Counted from the stretch's first letter, positions 43,300 to 52,868 are shown. The stretch is 64,000 nucleotides of DNA from Calothrix sp. NIES-4105 (GCF_002368415.1 NZ_AP018290.1:4353614-4417613); one strand, 5' to 3'. Notes: generated by a model from the letters alone, not told the origin. Translations and numbers: made by a program.

Positions 43300-43492
43300 A
43301 TGGCAGTTCTAAAAAATTTAGACGGAACTAACCTTCACGCACATGTGGTGCCCGAAACAGGAGATAAACTTAAAAAAATTGCTTATATCCTTGGCTATAT
43401 ATACATGGTGAAGAAGGTTAAACTGGGCAACTATTAGATGTAATAGCTGATGAAAAACTAATATTGATTGCCACAACGCTCATCACCTTGTC
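43300..43492 (+). pseudogene. Frameshifted small hypothetical gene
   Basis: ATG 43300 encodes MAVLKNLDGTNLHAHVVPET and GDKLKKIAYILGYIY, then runs out of frame and stops at 43437. In another frame the sense resumes as GEEG, a stop, TGQLLDVIADEKLILIATTL and a final stop near 43490. A frameshift near 43410 and one nonsense codon have broken what was a gene of about 60 codons. The family is not recognised. Confidence 0.55.
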
Positions 43493-43512
43493 CCTAGAGT
43501 AGCCCTCTAGGG
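43492..43512. terminator. Perfect 8-base hairpin after the frameshifted gene
   Basis: CCCTAGAG (43492-43499) pairs with CTCTAGGG (43505-43512) around a 5-base loop. It overlaps the last codons of the broken frame. No T run follows on either strand, so it may be a repeat rather than a terminator. Confidence 0.35.
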
Positions 43513-43557
43513 GCTTCCTCCACTTTAATATTTTGCCAAAAAAACCCAAATAAACAA

Positions 43558-43891
43558 TGTTAGATTCAGATACTACAATCTATTACCCAGTTTACTATCG
43601 AATTGTTGAACGTAGAAGTGATGGTTGGGCTTTTACGTGCATGTAAACCATTCTTAAATTTATTTAACGCACCTTGGTTATCTCATGAAGCCTTACTTAC
43701 TGCTTTTGGTACTTCGACTAAAAAGGTTGCTATTGAATTATTTCGTATTAATGGTGGTAAGCAAGGTTACTATATCGCGAACATTCAAGGGTAAAAAATA
43801 CTATTACTGCGGCACCGAGTGGGAAGATGTAAGAACGAAGTTAAAAGAATTAGGTATATGTAGACCTGACCCAATGGAAGGTGTAACATAA
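43558..43891 (+). pseudogene. Hypothetical gene with several frameshifts
   Basis: ATG 43558 gives MLDSDTTIYYPVYYRIVERR, then SDGWAFTCM and a stop. Sense continues in a second frame (SHEALLTAFGTSTKKVAIEL, FRINGGKQGYYIANIQG) and then in a third (GKKYYYCGTEWEDVRTKLKE, LGICRPDPMEGV, stop). Joined, these give one coherent protein of about 110 residues. At least two frameshifts are present, so it is dead. The ending KKYYYCGxxWxDVxxxLxxLGIxRxDPME is, as I recall, common in small cyanobacterial proteins of unknown function. Confidence 0.65.
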
Positions 43892-44005
43892 ACTACGGTA
43901 ATTTGATTGTAAAGGAGGCGCCAAATTTTCGTTTGCCAAGGAGTGACTTATTCACCACCAGGCAAAAAAATATGGAAAAAGCATCTTAAATTAAATCAAA
44001 TTAAA

Positions 44006-44167
44006 TTAACTGCTAGCACTAATAGCTTGAGCAGATTCTAGCGCTGCTACATGTTTTTTATTTCTAAGTACAGGCATAACTTGGCGACAGTTACGACAAA
44101 ACCAGTAAACTTCAGTTTTTCGCACGTGTCGTAAAAGTCGGTCGGAGCAGCAGGGGCAAGAATTCAT
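44006..44167 (-). CDS. Small zinc-ribbon protein
   Basis: A 53-residue protein beginning MNSCPCCSDRLLRHVRKTEV and continuing YWFCRNCRQVMPVL. Two CxxC knuckles (CPCC and CRNC) make a zinc ribbon, and the aromatic YWFC before the second knuckle is typical of small cyanobacterial proteins of this kind. The tail is a short Ala/Ser-rich helix. ATG 44167 is chosen over a TTG 17 codons upstream because the family core starts here. The protein may bind nucleic acid or a partner protein; this is unproven. It is divergent from the response regulator gene. Confidence 0.65.
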   Translation of the reverse strand: MNSCPCCSDRLLRHVRKTEVYWFCRNCRQVMPVLRNKKHVAALESAQAISASS

Positions 44168-44403
44168 AGTTTTATAGCGGGTGTGTAAATTTTCATCAAT
44201 CAAAATTTCTTTCTTCAAAGCTAACCTCTACTTCTTATCTACCGCACGAAAAAACTTAAAATCTTTAAATTTACGCAATATTTCTACATAATCTTCAAGC
44301 TAAAAGCCCAAAATAGTGTTTATACACGACTATTTTAAATTTTTGGATTACAATGGAACCGCGATTTATGACGCTACGTTGTATCTTCTTGTCTTAAACC
44401 CGA

Positions 44404-45111
44404 ATGGATATTTTAATTGTTGAGGACGAAGCTGAAATTGCTCAGTTAATCCAACTGACTCTCGAAAAAGAAGGATTTTCCTGTCGTGTCAGTCGCGATG
44501 GGATCACCGCGTTAAGGATGTTTACAGAAGTTGCACCCGATTTAATAATTCTCGATTTAATGATTCCTGGACTGGATGGACTTGAGGTTTGCGCGCGTAT
44601 TCGTCAGAAACCCGGTGCCAAAGACCCATACATCATGATGTTGACTGCCAAGGGTGAAGAGATTGACCGTGTTATCGGTTTATCTACAGGTGCCGATGAT
44701 TACATGGCAAAACCGTTTAGCCCTAGAGAACTTGTCGCGCGCGTCAGGGCACTTTTACGTCGCAGTATGCGTCAAACCTCACAGCAACAATTACTCCGCA
44801 CTAACCATTTTGCAGTTGATTTAGAGCAGCGCACTGCTAGCCGTTTGCTAGACTCGAAATCAACTGAGGAGCTAGATTTAACGACTTTAGAATTTAACCT
44901 TTTAAGTACTTTCCTTAGTAACCCTGGCCGCGTTTGGAACCGCAGTCAATTAATTGATAAGCTCTGGGGCGATAATTTTTTTGGAGATGAGCGAGTTGTT
45001 GATACCCATGTCGCGCGCTTGCGAAAGAAAATCGAACCAGACCCAGCAAATCCAACTTTCATCAAAACTGTTGTTGGAGTTGGATATAAATTTGAAGATA
45101 CAGCACCGTAA
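44404..45111 (+). CDS. OmpR/PhoB-family response regulator
   Basis: A 235-residue regulator. The receiver domain has the acidic pair in ILIVEDEAEIAQ, phospho-acceptor Asp52 in DLIILDLMIPGLDGLEVC, and Lys in DDYMAKPFSPREL. The C-terminal winged helix (residues 135-230) has LTTLEFNLLSTFLSNPGRVW and DTHVARLRKKIEPDPANP, typical of OmpR DNA-binding domains. It is followed 34 bases later by a histidine kinase gene, its probable cognate sensor. The pair resembles manganese-sensing ManR/ManS-type systems of cyanobacteria in the receiver sequence, but I cannot confirm this. Target genes are unknown. Confidence 0.9.
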   Translation: MDILIVEDEAEIAQLIQLTLEKEGFSCRVSRDGITALRMFTEVAPDLIILDLMIPGLDGLEVCARIRQKPGAKDPYIMMLTAKGEEIDRVIGLSTGADDYMAKPFSPRELVARVRALLRRSMRQTSQQQLLRTNHFAVDLEQRTASRLLDSKSTEELDLTTLEFNLLSTFLSNPGRVWNRSQLIDKLWGDNFFGDERVVDTHVARLRKKIEPDPANPTFIKTVVGVGYKFEDTAP

Positions 45112-45145
45112 AAAATTTCAAATCTAAAATAAAAATTAAAAATTA

Positions 45146-46249
45146 ATGAAAGTGCGTAAGCGAAAATCTTTACCTTTAGCATCGCGTCTATTTCTATCGC
45201 ACCTTGTAGTCATGATTGTCGGGGTATTAAGTTATGTTGTGATTAGCAAAATTTCATCACCGCGCTTTTTTGGGCAGCATCTTGAAAGGTTAGAGCAACA
45301 AGGAACTAATTTGGACGATATCCGGACTGACTTAGTACATTCTTTTGAGTCTGCTTGGCGAAGCAGCACTTTTTGGTCGGTACTAGTTGGCGCCAGTGCT
45401 GCTGGAGGATTGAGTTATTGGGTTTCACTAAGAATAATGCAACAGCTTACTGAAATGGAGTCGATAACCCAAAAATTCGCAGGCGGACAATTTGATGCTA
45501 GACTGCCTCTGTCAGATATTCCTGAATTTAACCGTTTGGGAGGCAGCTTTAATCGTATGGCTGCTAGTATCCAAGATGTTGAGGTTCGGCGCCGCGACTT
45601 AGTTAGTGATATGACGCATGAACTCAGAACCCCACTCACAGTAGTACGCGGATACTTAGAAGAACTTGCTGATGGACATATGAATTCTTCTCAACAAGTT
45701 TACCAACAGTTGATTAAAGAAACCAGGCGCCTGGAAAGACTAGTCAACGATTTGCAGGAACTCTCAAAAGCAGAAGCTGGTTATTTACCAACTAATATCA
45801 AACCAGTTGATTTATATCCATTACTTGAGTCACTCGTACAACGATTTGAAGACCAGTTGCTCGAAGATGGCCCGGTTCTGCTTTTAGAATCTTCACCGCC
45901 ATTACCGTTTGTACTAGCTGATATCGACCGCACCGAACAAATATTAATCAACTTAATTGGTAATGCTATTCGTTATACTCCGAGCGGTTCAATTTCTATA
46001 CGTACCTGGTGTGATGAACAACTTTGGATTGCTGTAGTAGATACAGGAGTAGGAATTGCACCTGAAGATTTACCTCATGTGTTTGAACGCTTTTGGCGCG
46101 CGGATAAATCACGTAATCGTAACTCAGGTGGAACAGGAATTGGGCTTGCTATTACCCGTCGTTTGGTTGAACTACAAAATGGTAAAATCGAAGTTGATAG
46201 CGAATTAGGCATTGGTACCACATTTCGCTTTTCTTTAGTTCTAGCGTAG
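45146..46249 (+). CDS. Membrane sensor histidine kinase paired with the regulator
   Basis: A 367-residue kinase. It has an N-terminal span (RLFLSHLVVMIVGVLSYVVI), a short outside loop of about 45 residues, a second span (STFWSVLVGASAAGGLSYWV), a HAMP linker, HisKA with the phospho-acceptor His in LVSDMTHELRTPLTVVRGYL, and HATPase with an N box (QILINLIGNAIRYTP), VVDTGVGIAPEDL and GGTGIGLAITRRL. The small periplasmic loop suggests a signal such as a metal ion or a membrane state. It is probably cotranscribed with the response regulator in front. The ligand cannot be named from sequence. Confidence 0.9.
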   Translation: MKVRKRKSLPLASRLFLSHLVVMIVGVLSYVVISKISSPRFFGQHLERLEQQGTNLDDIRTDLVHSFESAWRSSTFWSVLVGASAAGGLSYWVSLRIMQQLTEMESITQKFAGGQFDARLPLSDIPEFNRLGGSFNRMAASIQDVEVRRRDLVSDMTHELRTPLTVVRGYLEELADGHMNSSQQVYQQLIKETRRLERLVNDLQELSKAEAGYLPTNIKPVDLYPLLESLVQRFEDQLLEDGPVLLLESSPPLPFVLADIDRTEQILINLIGNAIRYTPSGSISIRTWCDEQLWIAVVDTGVGIAPEDLPHVFERFWRADKSRNRNSGGTGIGLAITRRLVELQNGKIEVDSELGIGTTFRFSLVLA

Positions 46250-46449
46250 TAGGTGTTGTAGATTACAAGTGTTGTAAATCATAAGTAACGAAATTGTATT
46301 TTTTTCCCAACCTGATCTACAAGTTATTGACATAGACTAGTCATAGCCGCGTCACATTTGATTGTTAGCTTGGAAATATAGTGTCCAAGATAGTTTAAAA
46401 GCTAAACCTTGCACTGATTACCCATACCCTACCTATAAAAGCTTGTCGT

Positions 46450-46551
46450 ATGTTCACTTTATTCCTAGCTGCATTTCTAGTTAGCTTACTAACTGTATCT
46501 GGTTGGGCAGCTCTGGCTTACTTGTTTCCTCACAATAACTCCCAAGACTAA
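46450..46551 (+). CDS. Candidate 33-residue membrane protein
   Basis: ATG 46450 to TAA 46549-46551 encodes MFTLFLAAFLVSLLTVSGWA and then ALAYLFPHNNSQD. It would be a single transmembrane helix with a short polar tail, a shape shared by small photosynthetic complex subunits, although it matches none I can recall. A strong terminator begins 138 bases downstream, which shows that something here is transcribed on this strand and ends independently. No clear Shine-Dalgarno sequence is visible. The alternative is that the transcript is non-coding. Confidence 0.45.
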   Translation: MFTLFLAAFLVSLLTVSGWAALAYLFPHNNSQD

Positions 46552-46688
46552 ATTGGCATATTGGGCACACGCAACTACTTACCTCTAACTTTGTTTGGCT
46601 TCACTTACAAAAAAATTATAGTTTCCATTGATTATTACAAACCCTTTTTCAAGACTGGCTAAAACTTGAACATATGATTATTTTGTAG

Positions 46689-46725
46689 AATACTATCAAG
46701 CTAATAACTTGATAGTATTTTTTTT
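46689..46725 (+). terminator. Strong Rho-independent terminator
   Basis: A perfect 12-base stem, AATACTATCAAG (46689-46700) with CTTGATAGTATT (46708-46719), loop CTAATAA, followed by a T run. It lies in a 1.1-kb gap, 440 bases after the histidine kinase gene and 138 bases after the candidate 33-residue frame. Confidence 0.88.
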
Positions 46726-47344
46726 ACTAAAATAATATCTTACTGGTGTTAGTCGGAAACAAATATCTTACGTATATAAATATTACTAATCATTCTTTAA
46801 CAAGAGAAAACTACCCATAGTCTTTCGTTCAAGCACGAATGTAACATGATTTTTATCCGGGTTAGTTAGTTTATTTACGAATATAATATTCGTTGACTAC
46901 ATATAATTACTATATTTGTCAGGAGAGAATAAAATAAATTATACTGAGTATTTTGAATCCAATATGAAGCTCAGATAAACTGCTATTAGCAACACAAGCG
47001 TTATTAGACAGAACTTTAATGCATTTTTGTATCAAGCTAAACAGATGATACATTTTACACTTTGATCTTGTAAATTTTAGACAAATAATCAGTAAAGTTA
47101 CAAAAAAACTATTGGTATAATTAGTAGTTAATGTATAGTAAAGAAAAAATAAGTGTATTTACTGATTTAGGAGTTTCAAGAGTTCTATTAACATCTATTT
47201 AATATACGCGCTTTGGTTCATACGCCTGAAATTGTCACAAATTCTCACAACGAACATACTTATCTAATATTCAAGTACGATTTCTAGATAACTTACTCTG
47301 CATCATATTTGTGTAAATATAGCTATTCTTAAGGAGATACCACA
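46726..47344. other. AT-rich intergenic region without recognised features
   Basis: About 620 bases between the terminator and the small membrane-protein gene. It is very AT-rich. I see no reading frame of note, tRNA or repeat. The end holds the AAGGAGAT ribosome binding site of the next gene. Confidence 0.5.
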
Positions 47345-47620
47345 GTGAACAAAACTGAACTTATTATGGTTCTTAGCTATGTCCTAGTAACATTCTGCTT
47401 TTTCTTAAATTGGATAATATTTTCATTACGTCACCCTAGTTCGTCACCAGAAGATACTTTCTTATCTTTTGTAATGTGTTGTATTACCACTATTTTGTGG
47501 CCTCTCATTATTCCTATTTCTTTACTTGAGATTATCAAGAAGCGTAAATTAGAGTTTGGCACCGCTGTTCCTGTTGCAGGCGCCATTCTCGCCTTAAGCT
47601 TGTCACTGTACCTAGGTTAG
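47345..47620 (+). CDS. Small membrane protein of unknown function
   Basis: A 91-residue protein with three hydrophobic segments (IMVLSYVLVTFCFFLNWIIF; FVMCCITTILWPLIIPISLL; VPVAGAILALSLSLYLG). It starts with GTG at 47345 behind a good AAGGAGAT ribosome binding site spaced 8 bases away. A basic stretch (EIIKKRKLEF) lies between the second and third segments and probably faces the cytoplasm. I do not recognise a family. It is isolated by long spacers on both sides, so it likely has its own promoter. Confidence 0.6.
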   Translation: MNKTELIMVLSYVLVTFCFFLNWIIFSLRHPSSSPEDTFLSFVMCCITTILWPLIIPISLLEIIKKRKLEFGTAVPVAGAILALSLSLYLG

Positions 47621-48062
47621 CAACTTACTCTCCTGAGCGCGACTAGTCAACAATCTCAACGCCAAGTGCCTATCAGAAATTGTTTCATATGTATGAGTAC
47701 TATCAAAACCAATAAATATATACAAAAAACCTCGATTCGTTTAAACCGAGGCGATTGGGAGAAAACCTAATATCACTAAGCTTTAAGTCTATTTATAATC
47801 CTGCTTACTTCACGAAAGCAGGGACTTTTATATCGTTAATATATAAACTTATATTAAGATATTAAAATTTTTGTAACAAAAGCACAAGAGGGCTTGACAA
47901 TAAAAAACTAATGACACTTATGAGATTTACTTATCTTATTTATTTGGACAGTATGAGATATTATTGGCGCCTTCGGTATTAAACATAACAATGTAGAGAC
48001 TAAACATGTTTAGTCTCTACAGCGTGCGGTGTATATTTATACGATAATGAACTCGAACGTGT
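47621..48062. other. Intergenic region with three hairpins
   Basis: About 440 bases. CCTCG and CGAGG pair across 47730-47751; on the minus strand this stem is followed by six T, as a weak terminator of the HtrA-type gene would be. CCTGCTT (47800-47806) pairs with AAGCAGG (47816-47822), followed by GACTTTT on the plus strand. A 28-base palindrome is listed separately. No gene is seen. Confidence 0.45.
47993..48020. repeat. Perfect 28-base palindrome (GTAGAGACTAAACA arms)
   Basis: Fourteen-base arms GTAGAGACTAAACA and TGTTTAGTCTCTAC meet without a loop. It shares the GAGAC/ACATGT/GTCTCTAC plan with the palindrome at 24502-24521. It lies 43 bases after the HtrA-type gene stop on the minus strand. 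Confidence 0.7.
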
Positions 48063-49307
48063 TTATTGTGTTAGTGCTTGAGTTGGAAAAGCTCCGGGAC
48101 GGACAGAAATAGTTACATTTTGACCGTTGCGGCGTACATCCATACGTAAATCGGCGCCGATTTTGCTATCTTCAACAGCCTTTTGAACACCATCGGCATC
48201 AGCGACAGGTTGACCATTGAGTTTTTCAATAATGTCACCCGCGCGAATTCCTGCTTGCGCTGCGGGAGAGTTGGGAACTACACGACGAATCAAAACACCT
48301 TTGTCACTATCAACGTTTAAGCCACTATTTGGATCAGAGTTAATATTTTCTTTCAACTCTGGGGTTAAAGCTTGCATTTGAATTCCTAAATAAGGATGTT
48401 GAACTTTACCCGTTGAAATCAATTGGCTTGAGATGCGCTGTGCTGTATTAATTGGAATTGCAAACCCTAAACCTTGCGCTCCTTGAATAATAGCGGTGTT
48501 CATACCAACAACTTCACCCCTTGAATTCAGCAAAGGACCGCCTGAGTTACCTGGGTTAATTGCTGCATCGGTTTGAATATAGCTAACACGCTTATCTTGG
48601 GCGCCAATAAGACTACTGCTGCGACCAGTAGCGCTGATAACGCCTGTTGTAACTGTGTTATCAAAACCGAGAGGATTACCAATTGCAATCGCAGACTCAC
48701 CAGACCGCAATTGGTCAGAATTTCCAATCGTCACAGTTGGTAAATTATTTGCCTGAATCTTTATAACAGCAACATCGGTTAACTCATCTCTACCAAGAAC
48801 CTTACCTTGGAAACTACGACCATCTTGGAGTTTAACGGTTACGGTATCAGCACCATCAACTACGTGGGCATTCGTCAAAATGCGACCATCTGCACTAAGA
48901 ATAAACCCTGAACCTGTACCACGCTCGACTCTCTTTTGCTGAGGTTGACCTTGGGCGCCAAAAAAGCGACGGAAGAACGGGTCATTGAATTCATCAGGTA
49001 GCGAAGCTTTAACGGTACGCGAAGAATCAATCCGAACAACTGCTGGCCCAACTTTATTTACAACGTTTGTGACAAAATTCGCTTCTCCAACTAGTGCAGT
49101 AGCAGCTTTGACCGAACCAACAACAAGATTTGATGCGTCTTTTTGTTGATGTCCAGCAATGTAACCACCAGCAAGCGTCATACCTGACCCAACTAACACT
49201 AGGGATAGATTAAAAATAGCTCTACCCCAAAGTCTATTAGGCTTGGAGCTTAGATTTTGCTTATTTGATTCGTTATTATATTGGTCGTTTGGTTGTTTGT
49301 TTAACAT
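48063..49307 (-). CDS. HtrA/Deg-type serine protease (HhoA/HhoB/HtrA group)
   Basis: A 414-residue S1C protease. After a cytoplasmic stretch a signal anchor follows ([20 protein letters not shown]). The trypsin-like domain has catalytic His in [12 protein letters not shown], Asp in [11 protein letters not shown] and Ser in [11 protein letters not shown]. One PDZ domain follows (about 315-405; [20 protein letters not shown]). Cyanobacteria carry three paralogues (HtrA, HhoA, HhoB) that degrade damaged proteins in the periplasm or thylakoid lumen under light or heat stress; I cannot tell which this is. ATG 49307 gives a sensible N-terminus. It is the only gene of its transcription unit. Confidence 0.92.
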   Translation of the reverse strand: MLNKQPNDQYNNESNKQNLSSKPNRLWGRAIFNLSLVLVGSGMTLAGGYIAGHQQKDASNLVVGSVKAATALVGEANFVTNVVNKVGPAVVRIDSSRTVKASLPDEFNDPFFRRFFGAQGQPQQKRVERGTGSGFILSADGRILTNAHVVDGADTVTVKLQDGRSFQGKVLGRDELTDVAVIKIQANNLPTVTIGNSDQLRSGESAIAIGNPLGFDNTVTTGVISATGRSSSLIGAQDKRVSYIQTDAAINPGNSGGPLLNSRGEVVGMNTAIIQGAQGLGFAIPINTAQRISSQLISTGKVQHPYLGIQMQALTPELKENINSDPNSGLNVDSDKGVLIRRVVPNSPAAQAGIRAGDIIEKLNGQPVADADGVQKAVEDSKIGADLRMDVRRNGQNVTISVRPGAFPTQALTQ

Positions 49308-49482
49308 TTGGTGTAAGTGATATTTTTAGAAGTACTTCCAATCTAGATACCCGTTGTGAAGCTTTTGTTGCACGGGTATTAAGAGTGTATGAACGACGAT
49401 ACATATATTAGCTTTTACCTTAAGCCATATTTGCTCAACTGGAGGCGCCGTTTCATTATTTGAAACAAGCTTACCCTAACTC

Positions 49483-49515
49483 AGATTCCCGACTTCTTTA
49501 AGAAGTCGCGAATCT
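49483..49515. repeat. AGATTCCCGACTTC palindrome, copy 1
   Basis: A 33-base hairpin with arms starting AGATTCCCGACTTCTT, one mismatched pair near the outside (CCC facing GCG). It lies upstream of the PAS kinase gene. A perfect copy is at 59205-59237. Confidence 0.7.
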
Positions 49516-49603
49516 AGGAATCTGAGGTCTGATGTGTATTTTGATTAAAACTTGGGCACTCTATATATAAGCTTCTATAGCAAAAATCTCTGAGTGTGCT
49601 AGT

Positions 49604-51751
49604 ATGTCTACCAAACTGCCTTACGAATTAAATACTCTGCAAGCGCGCATTTGTTACCTAGAAACCGTTGTCTCGCAGCAAGTGCAGTTAGAAGCAGCAC
49701 TACGTCAGAGTGAAAGTACATATCACCAAATATTAGATGCTATAAATGACTTAGTTATAATAAAGGGCGCCGATTCACGAATTATATGGGCGAATAAAGC
49801 ATTTTGTGAATTTTACGGCATTACTAGGGAGGAGCTAGTAGGTTTTACAGATATACCTTTTAATGAACCAGAACACGTAGAAAAATATATAAAAGACGAC
49901 CAGTATGTTTTTGAAACTGGTAAAACTCTAGTTATTCCTAAAGAACGCGCACTAAGACATGATAGAAAGGTTCGCGTTTTAAACACTACTAAATCTGCTG
50001 TACGCAATATAGATGGAGAAGTTATCATGACTTTTGCCATCTCGCGCGATGTTACAGTCGAGATGGCAACAAAAAAAGCACTCGAACAAAAAGCTGTTGA
50101 ATACCGTAACATTTTTGAAGCTGTTACCGATGGAATACTTATTTATGATATAGAGGCAAAAAATTTAGTAGAAGTAAATCCAGCAGCTTGTAAGATGCAT
50201 GGTTATACTTACGAGGAGTTTCTAAAATTGCCACCAACAGTATACATTCATCCCAACTCGCAGAAAAAGTTTGAAGAGCTTGTAGAAGCTGTAAAAAATG
50301 ATAACAATTATAGTTATCAAGCTTTTTATGTGCGTCAAGACGATACAACAATCGAAGTGGAAGTGAAAGCAGGCAGGTGTATTTACAACGGAAAACCACA
50401 TCTATTGACTGTTGTTCGAGATATTAGCGAGCGCAAACAAGTTGAGATTGCTTTAAGGGAAAAGGAACAGCGTCTTTCAAATATTAACAGCTTAGTACCT
50501 GGAGCAATTTATCAATGTGAGATTGACTTAAAGACTGGAGAATCACATTTTAATTATTTAAGTTCCAAAGCTCAAATCATATTTGAGTTAGATTCTTCAG
50601 AGCTTGTAGAAGGCGCCAATCCTATTATACCTTTAATCCATCCAGAAGATTTTACTTCATTAGTATTCTCAATTAATACTGCTGCACATCAAAATGCACC
50701 TTGGTATTGTGAATTTCGGGTTATTACTCGTTCTGGGAAGCAAAAGTGGATTTATGGTCAATCTGAACCAGTTGGAGAAAAATCAAAACGCACGTTGTAC
50801 AATGGAATATTTATTGATATTACCGAGCAAAAACTAGCGCAAGATAAAATTAAACAGCAAGCACAAGAATTAACAGAAGCACTTCAAGAAATACAGCGAA
50901 CGCAAACCCAATTTATTCATAATGAGAAAATGTCGTCTTTAGGACAGCTTGTAGCAGGAATTGCACATGAAATCAATAATCCGATTAGCTTTATATATGG
51001 CAACATTGAACCCGCGCGTCGATATATTCAAGATTTATTTAATTTAATCGCAATTTATCAAGAGAATTCTAATTTAGATAATGAAATTATAGCTCAAATA
51101 GAAGCTATTGAATTAGAATATATTATGGAAGATTTGCCCAAATTACTTCAATCAATGAAAATGGGGGCAGACCGTATCAAAAAAATAGTCCTTTCCCTGC
51201 GTAATTTTTCCCGAATGGACGAAGCAGAATACAAAAAAGTTAATGTTCACGATGGTATTGATAGTTCTCTAATGATTTTAGAACATCGTCTCAAACAAAA
51301 TAATCGTGTTCAGATTGAAATTGTTAAAGAATATGGAGATTTGCCTTTAGTCGAATGTTATGCAGGACAATTAAATCAAGTATTTTTAAATCTCTTAACT
51401 AACGCAATAGATGCTTTTGATAAAACTTTAATTAATAATGAACTCTTAACTAAAAATACTATTAACATTAAACCTACAATACATATTATAACTGAAGCTA
51501 CGACCGATAGTTACATAACTGTCTGTATTTCTGATAATGGAATTGGAATTCCTAAAGAAACACAAGCTAAAATATTCGACCCTTTCTTCACTACTAAACC
51601 AGTAGGTAAAGGTACAGGTATGGGTTTATCTATTTGTTATCAAATAATTACTCAAAAACATAACGGGTTGATACGGTGTCTTTCGGCGCCAGGAGAAGGT
51701 ACTACATTTATTATCAGAATTCCATTATCGCAAGGAAAATTAAATGATTAG
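49604..51751 (+). CDS. PAS-domain sensor histidine kinase
   Basis: A 715-residue soluble kinase. An N-terminal coiled coil is followed by three PAS domains (about 40-160, 165-285 and 290-415; for example LVIIKGADSRIIWANKAFCE and DGILIYDIEAKNLVEVNPAA), then a helix and a kinase core with phospho-acceptor His455 in VAGIAHEINNPISF, an N box (NQVFLNLLTNAIDAF), ISDNGIGIPKETQ and GKGTGMGLSICYQI. The kinase core is the same subclass as in the giant Ser/Thr-histidine kinase near 5.7-11.2 kb. It has no receiver domain and no adjacent regulator, so its partner is elsewhere. PAS ligands are unknown. Confidence 0.88.
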   Translation: MSTKLPYELNTLQARICYLETVVSQQVQLEAALRQSESTYHQILDAINDLVIIKGADSRIIWANKAFCEFYGITREELVGFTDIPFNEPEHVEKYIKDDQYVFETGKTLVIPKERALRHDRKVRVLNTTKSAVRNIDGEVIMTFAISRDVTVEMATKKALEQKAVEYRNIFEAVTDGILIYDIEAKNLVEVNPAACKMHGYTYEEFLKLPPTVYIHPNSQKKFEELVEAVKNDNNYSYQAFYVRQDDTTIEVEVKAGRCIYNGKPHLLTVVRDISERKQVEIALREKEQRLSNINSLVPGAIYQCEIDLKTGESHFNYLSSKAQIIFELDSSELVEGANPIIPLIHPEDFTSLVFSINTAAHQNAPWYCEFRVITRSGKQKWIYGQSEPVGEKSKRTLYNGIFIDITEQKLAQDKIKQQAQELTEALQEIQRTQTQFIHNEKMSSLGQLVAGIAHEINNPISFIYGNIEPARRYIQDLFNLIAIYQENSNLDNEIIAQIEAIELEYIMEDLPKLLQSMKMGADRIKKIVLSLRNFSRMDEAEYKKVNVHDGIDSSLMILEHRLKQNNRVQIEIVKEYGDLPLVECYAGQLNQVFLNLLTNAIDAFDKTLINNELLTKNTINIKPTIHIITEATTDSYITVCISDNGIGIPKETQAKIFDPFFTTKPVGKGTGMGLSICYQIITQKHNGLIRCLSAPGEGTTFIIRIPLSQGKLND

Positions 51752-51790
51752 CTACGTTACAAATTCGTATGTGAGGCATAGCCCCACTTA

Positions 51791-51913
51791 CTATTCTTCA
51801 ACTAAATCAAAATCAAAGTGTGCGTAAATATCTTTGATGGTTATTTGAAAATCTACAGAGTCAAGCTCTAAAATAGCATTTTCTCCTTCGTACTCTTCAA
51901 ATAACGATGTACG
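51791..51913 (-). pseudogene. C-terminal remnant of an unknown gene
   Basis: On the minus strand a frame ending TAG at 51791-51793 reads RTSLFEEYEGENAILELDSV, then DFQITIKDIYAHFDFDLVEE. Composition and acidity look coding, but on its left it dissolves into an intergenic palindrome (GTAGTAGCGCTTCAGCGC). Only about 40 codons remain and I see no start. The family is not recognised. Confidence 0.4.
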
Positions 51914-51975
51914 TAGTAGCGCTTCAGCGCGAAGAGTATTAAAAACATTTAGAGGGCTAAAGCCCAACTACGTAC

Positions 51976-52812
51976 TTACAGAAAGTCTGGGCGCCTTTGT
52001 TGATTAGATTTTAATATATTTTCTAAATGCGTCCAATTTTTTTGCTCGATTAAATCAATTATTTCATCAAACTTGTGGCGATATTGATGCATTGATTTTA
52101 ATAAAGCTTCACGATTATATTTTGCCATCATTACGCCTAATTCAGGATTTCCACCACCAACACGACTTGTATCTTTAAACCCAGAACTCGCTAAATTTTT
52201 TGCTAATTCCAAAACTTCTAAATCCTTTTCTTCCAGACATGATGCTATTAATGAAGCACTGACCATAACAGGTAAATGAGAAATCCAACTGACCGCTCGG
52301 TCATGTTGTTCTGGGGTACAGTAATAAATATTGGAATTCAATTGTTTTATTAATTTAGACACTACCTCTGTAGCTGACGCGGGTGTTGTGGGTGTTGGTG
52401 TTAATACATATGGTTTTTCCACAAATAAATCTTTTAAAGCAGCTTCAATACCGCTTGCTTCAGTTCCAGCCATTGGATGTCCACCGACAAAGTTCTGCCA
52501 TAGTGATAATGATGCTTTCACTATTGGTGTTTTTACTGAACCGACATCAGTAATAACACTAGTTTGCGGCAATACCGTTATCAATTGCTCTATAGTGGGC
52601 ACAATAAGTCCAAGAGGCGTACATATAAATACGACTTCTGCGGCGCCAAGTATATTGATGTCAACCGAAGCTTGATCAACACAACCGATAGCAAGTGCTG
52701 TCTCTATAGTTGAAGCACGGTGGCTGACACCAATTATATGATGTCCGCAAGCTCGTAAATCGAAACCCAAGGAGCCACCTATAAGCCCAAGCCCTAAAAT
52801 ACCAACATTCAT
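51976..52812 (-). CDS. tyrA: Prephenate/arogenate dehydrogenase (TyrA)
   Basis: A 278-residue enzyme of tyrosine synthesis. It begins MNVGILGLGLIGGSLGFDLR with the GxGxxG nucleotide-binding loop, has FVGGHPMAGTEASGIEAALK with the conserved His and the GHPMAGxExxG motif, and SWISHLPVMVSASLI with a second conserved His. Cyanobacterial enzymes of this type usually prefer arogenate and NADP. ATG 52812 matches the family start; the nine residues upstream are not native. It is divergent from the pentapeptide gene and monocistronic. The aromatic-pathway gene aroF lies 5.3 kb away on the same strand. Confidence 0.93.
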   Translation of the reverse strand: MNVGILGLGLIGGSLGFDLRACGHHIIGVSHRASTIETALAIGCVDQASVDINILGAAEVVFICTPLGLIVPTIEQLITVLPQTSVITDVGSVKTPIVKASLSLWQNFVGGHPMAGTEASGIEAALKDLFVEKPYVLTPTPTTPASATEVVSKLIKQLNSNIYYCTPEQHDRAVSWISHLPVMVSASLIASCLEEKDLEVLELAKNLASSGFKDTSRVGGGNPELGVMMAKYNREALLKSMHQYRHKFDEIIDLIEQKNWTHLENILKSNQQRRPDFL

Positions 52813-52868
52813 AATTATGTTAAAACGTTTATTTTCCAATTTACCAAACTGGCACAGGGGTAGCGCGA

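Noticed and set aside
44404-46249. Firm naming as ManR/ManS
   Set aside because: The receiver looks similar from memory, but OmpR-type pairs are too alike to name without alignment.
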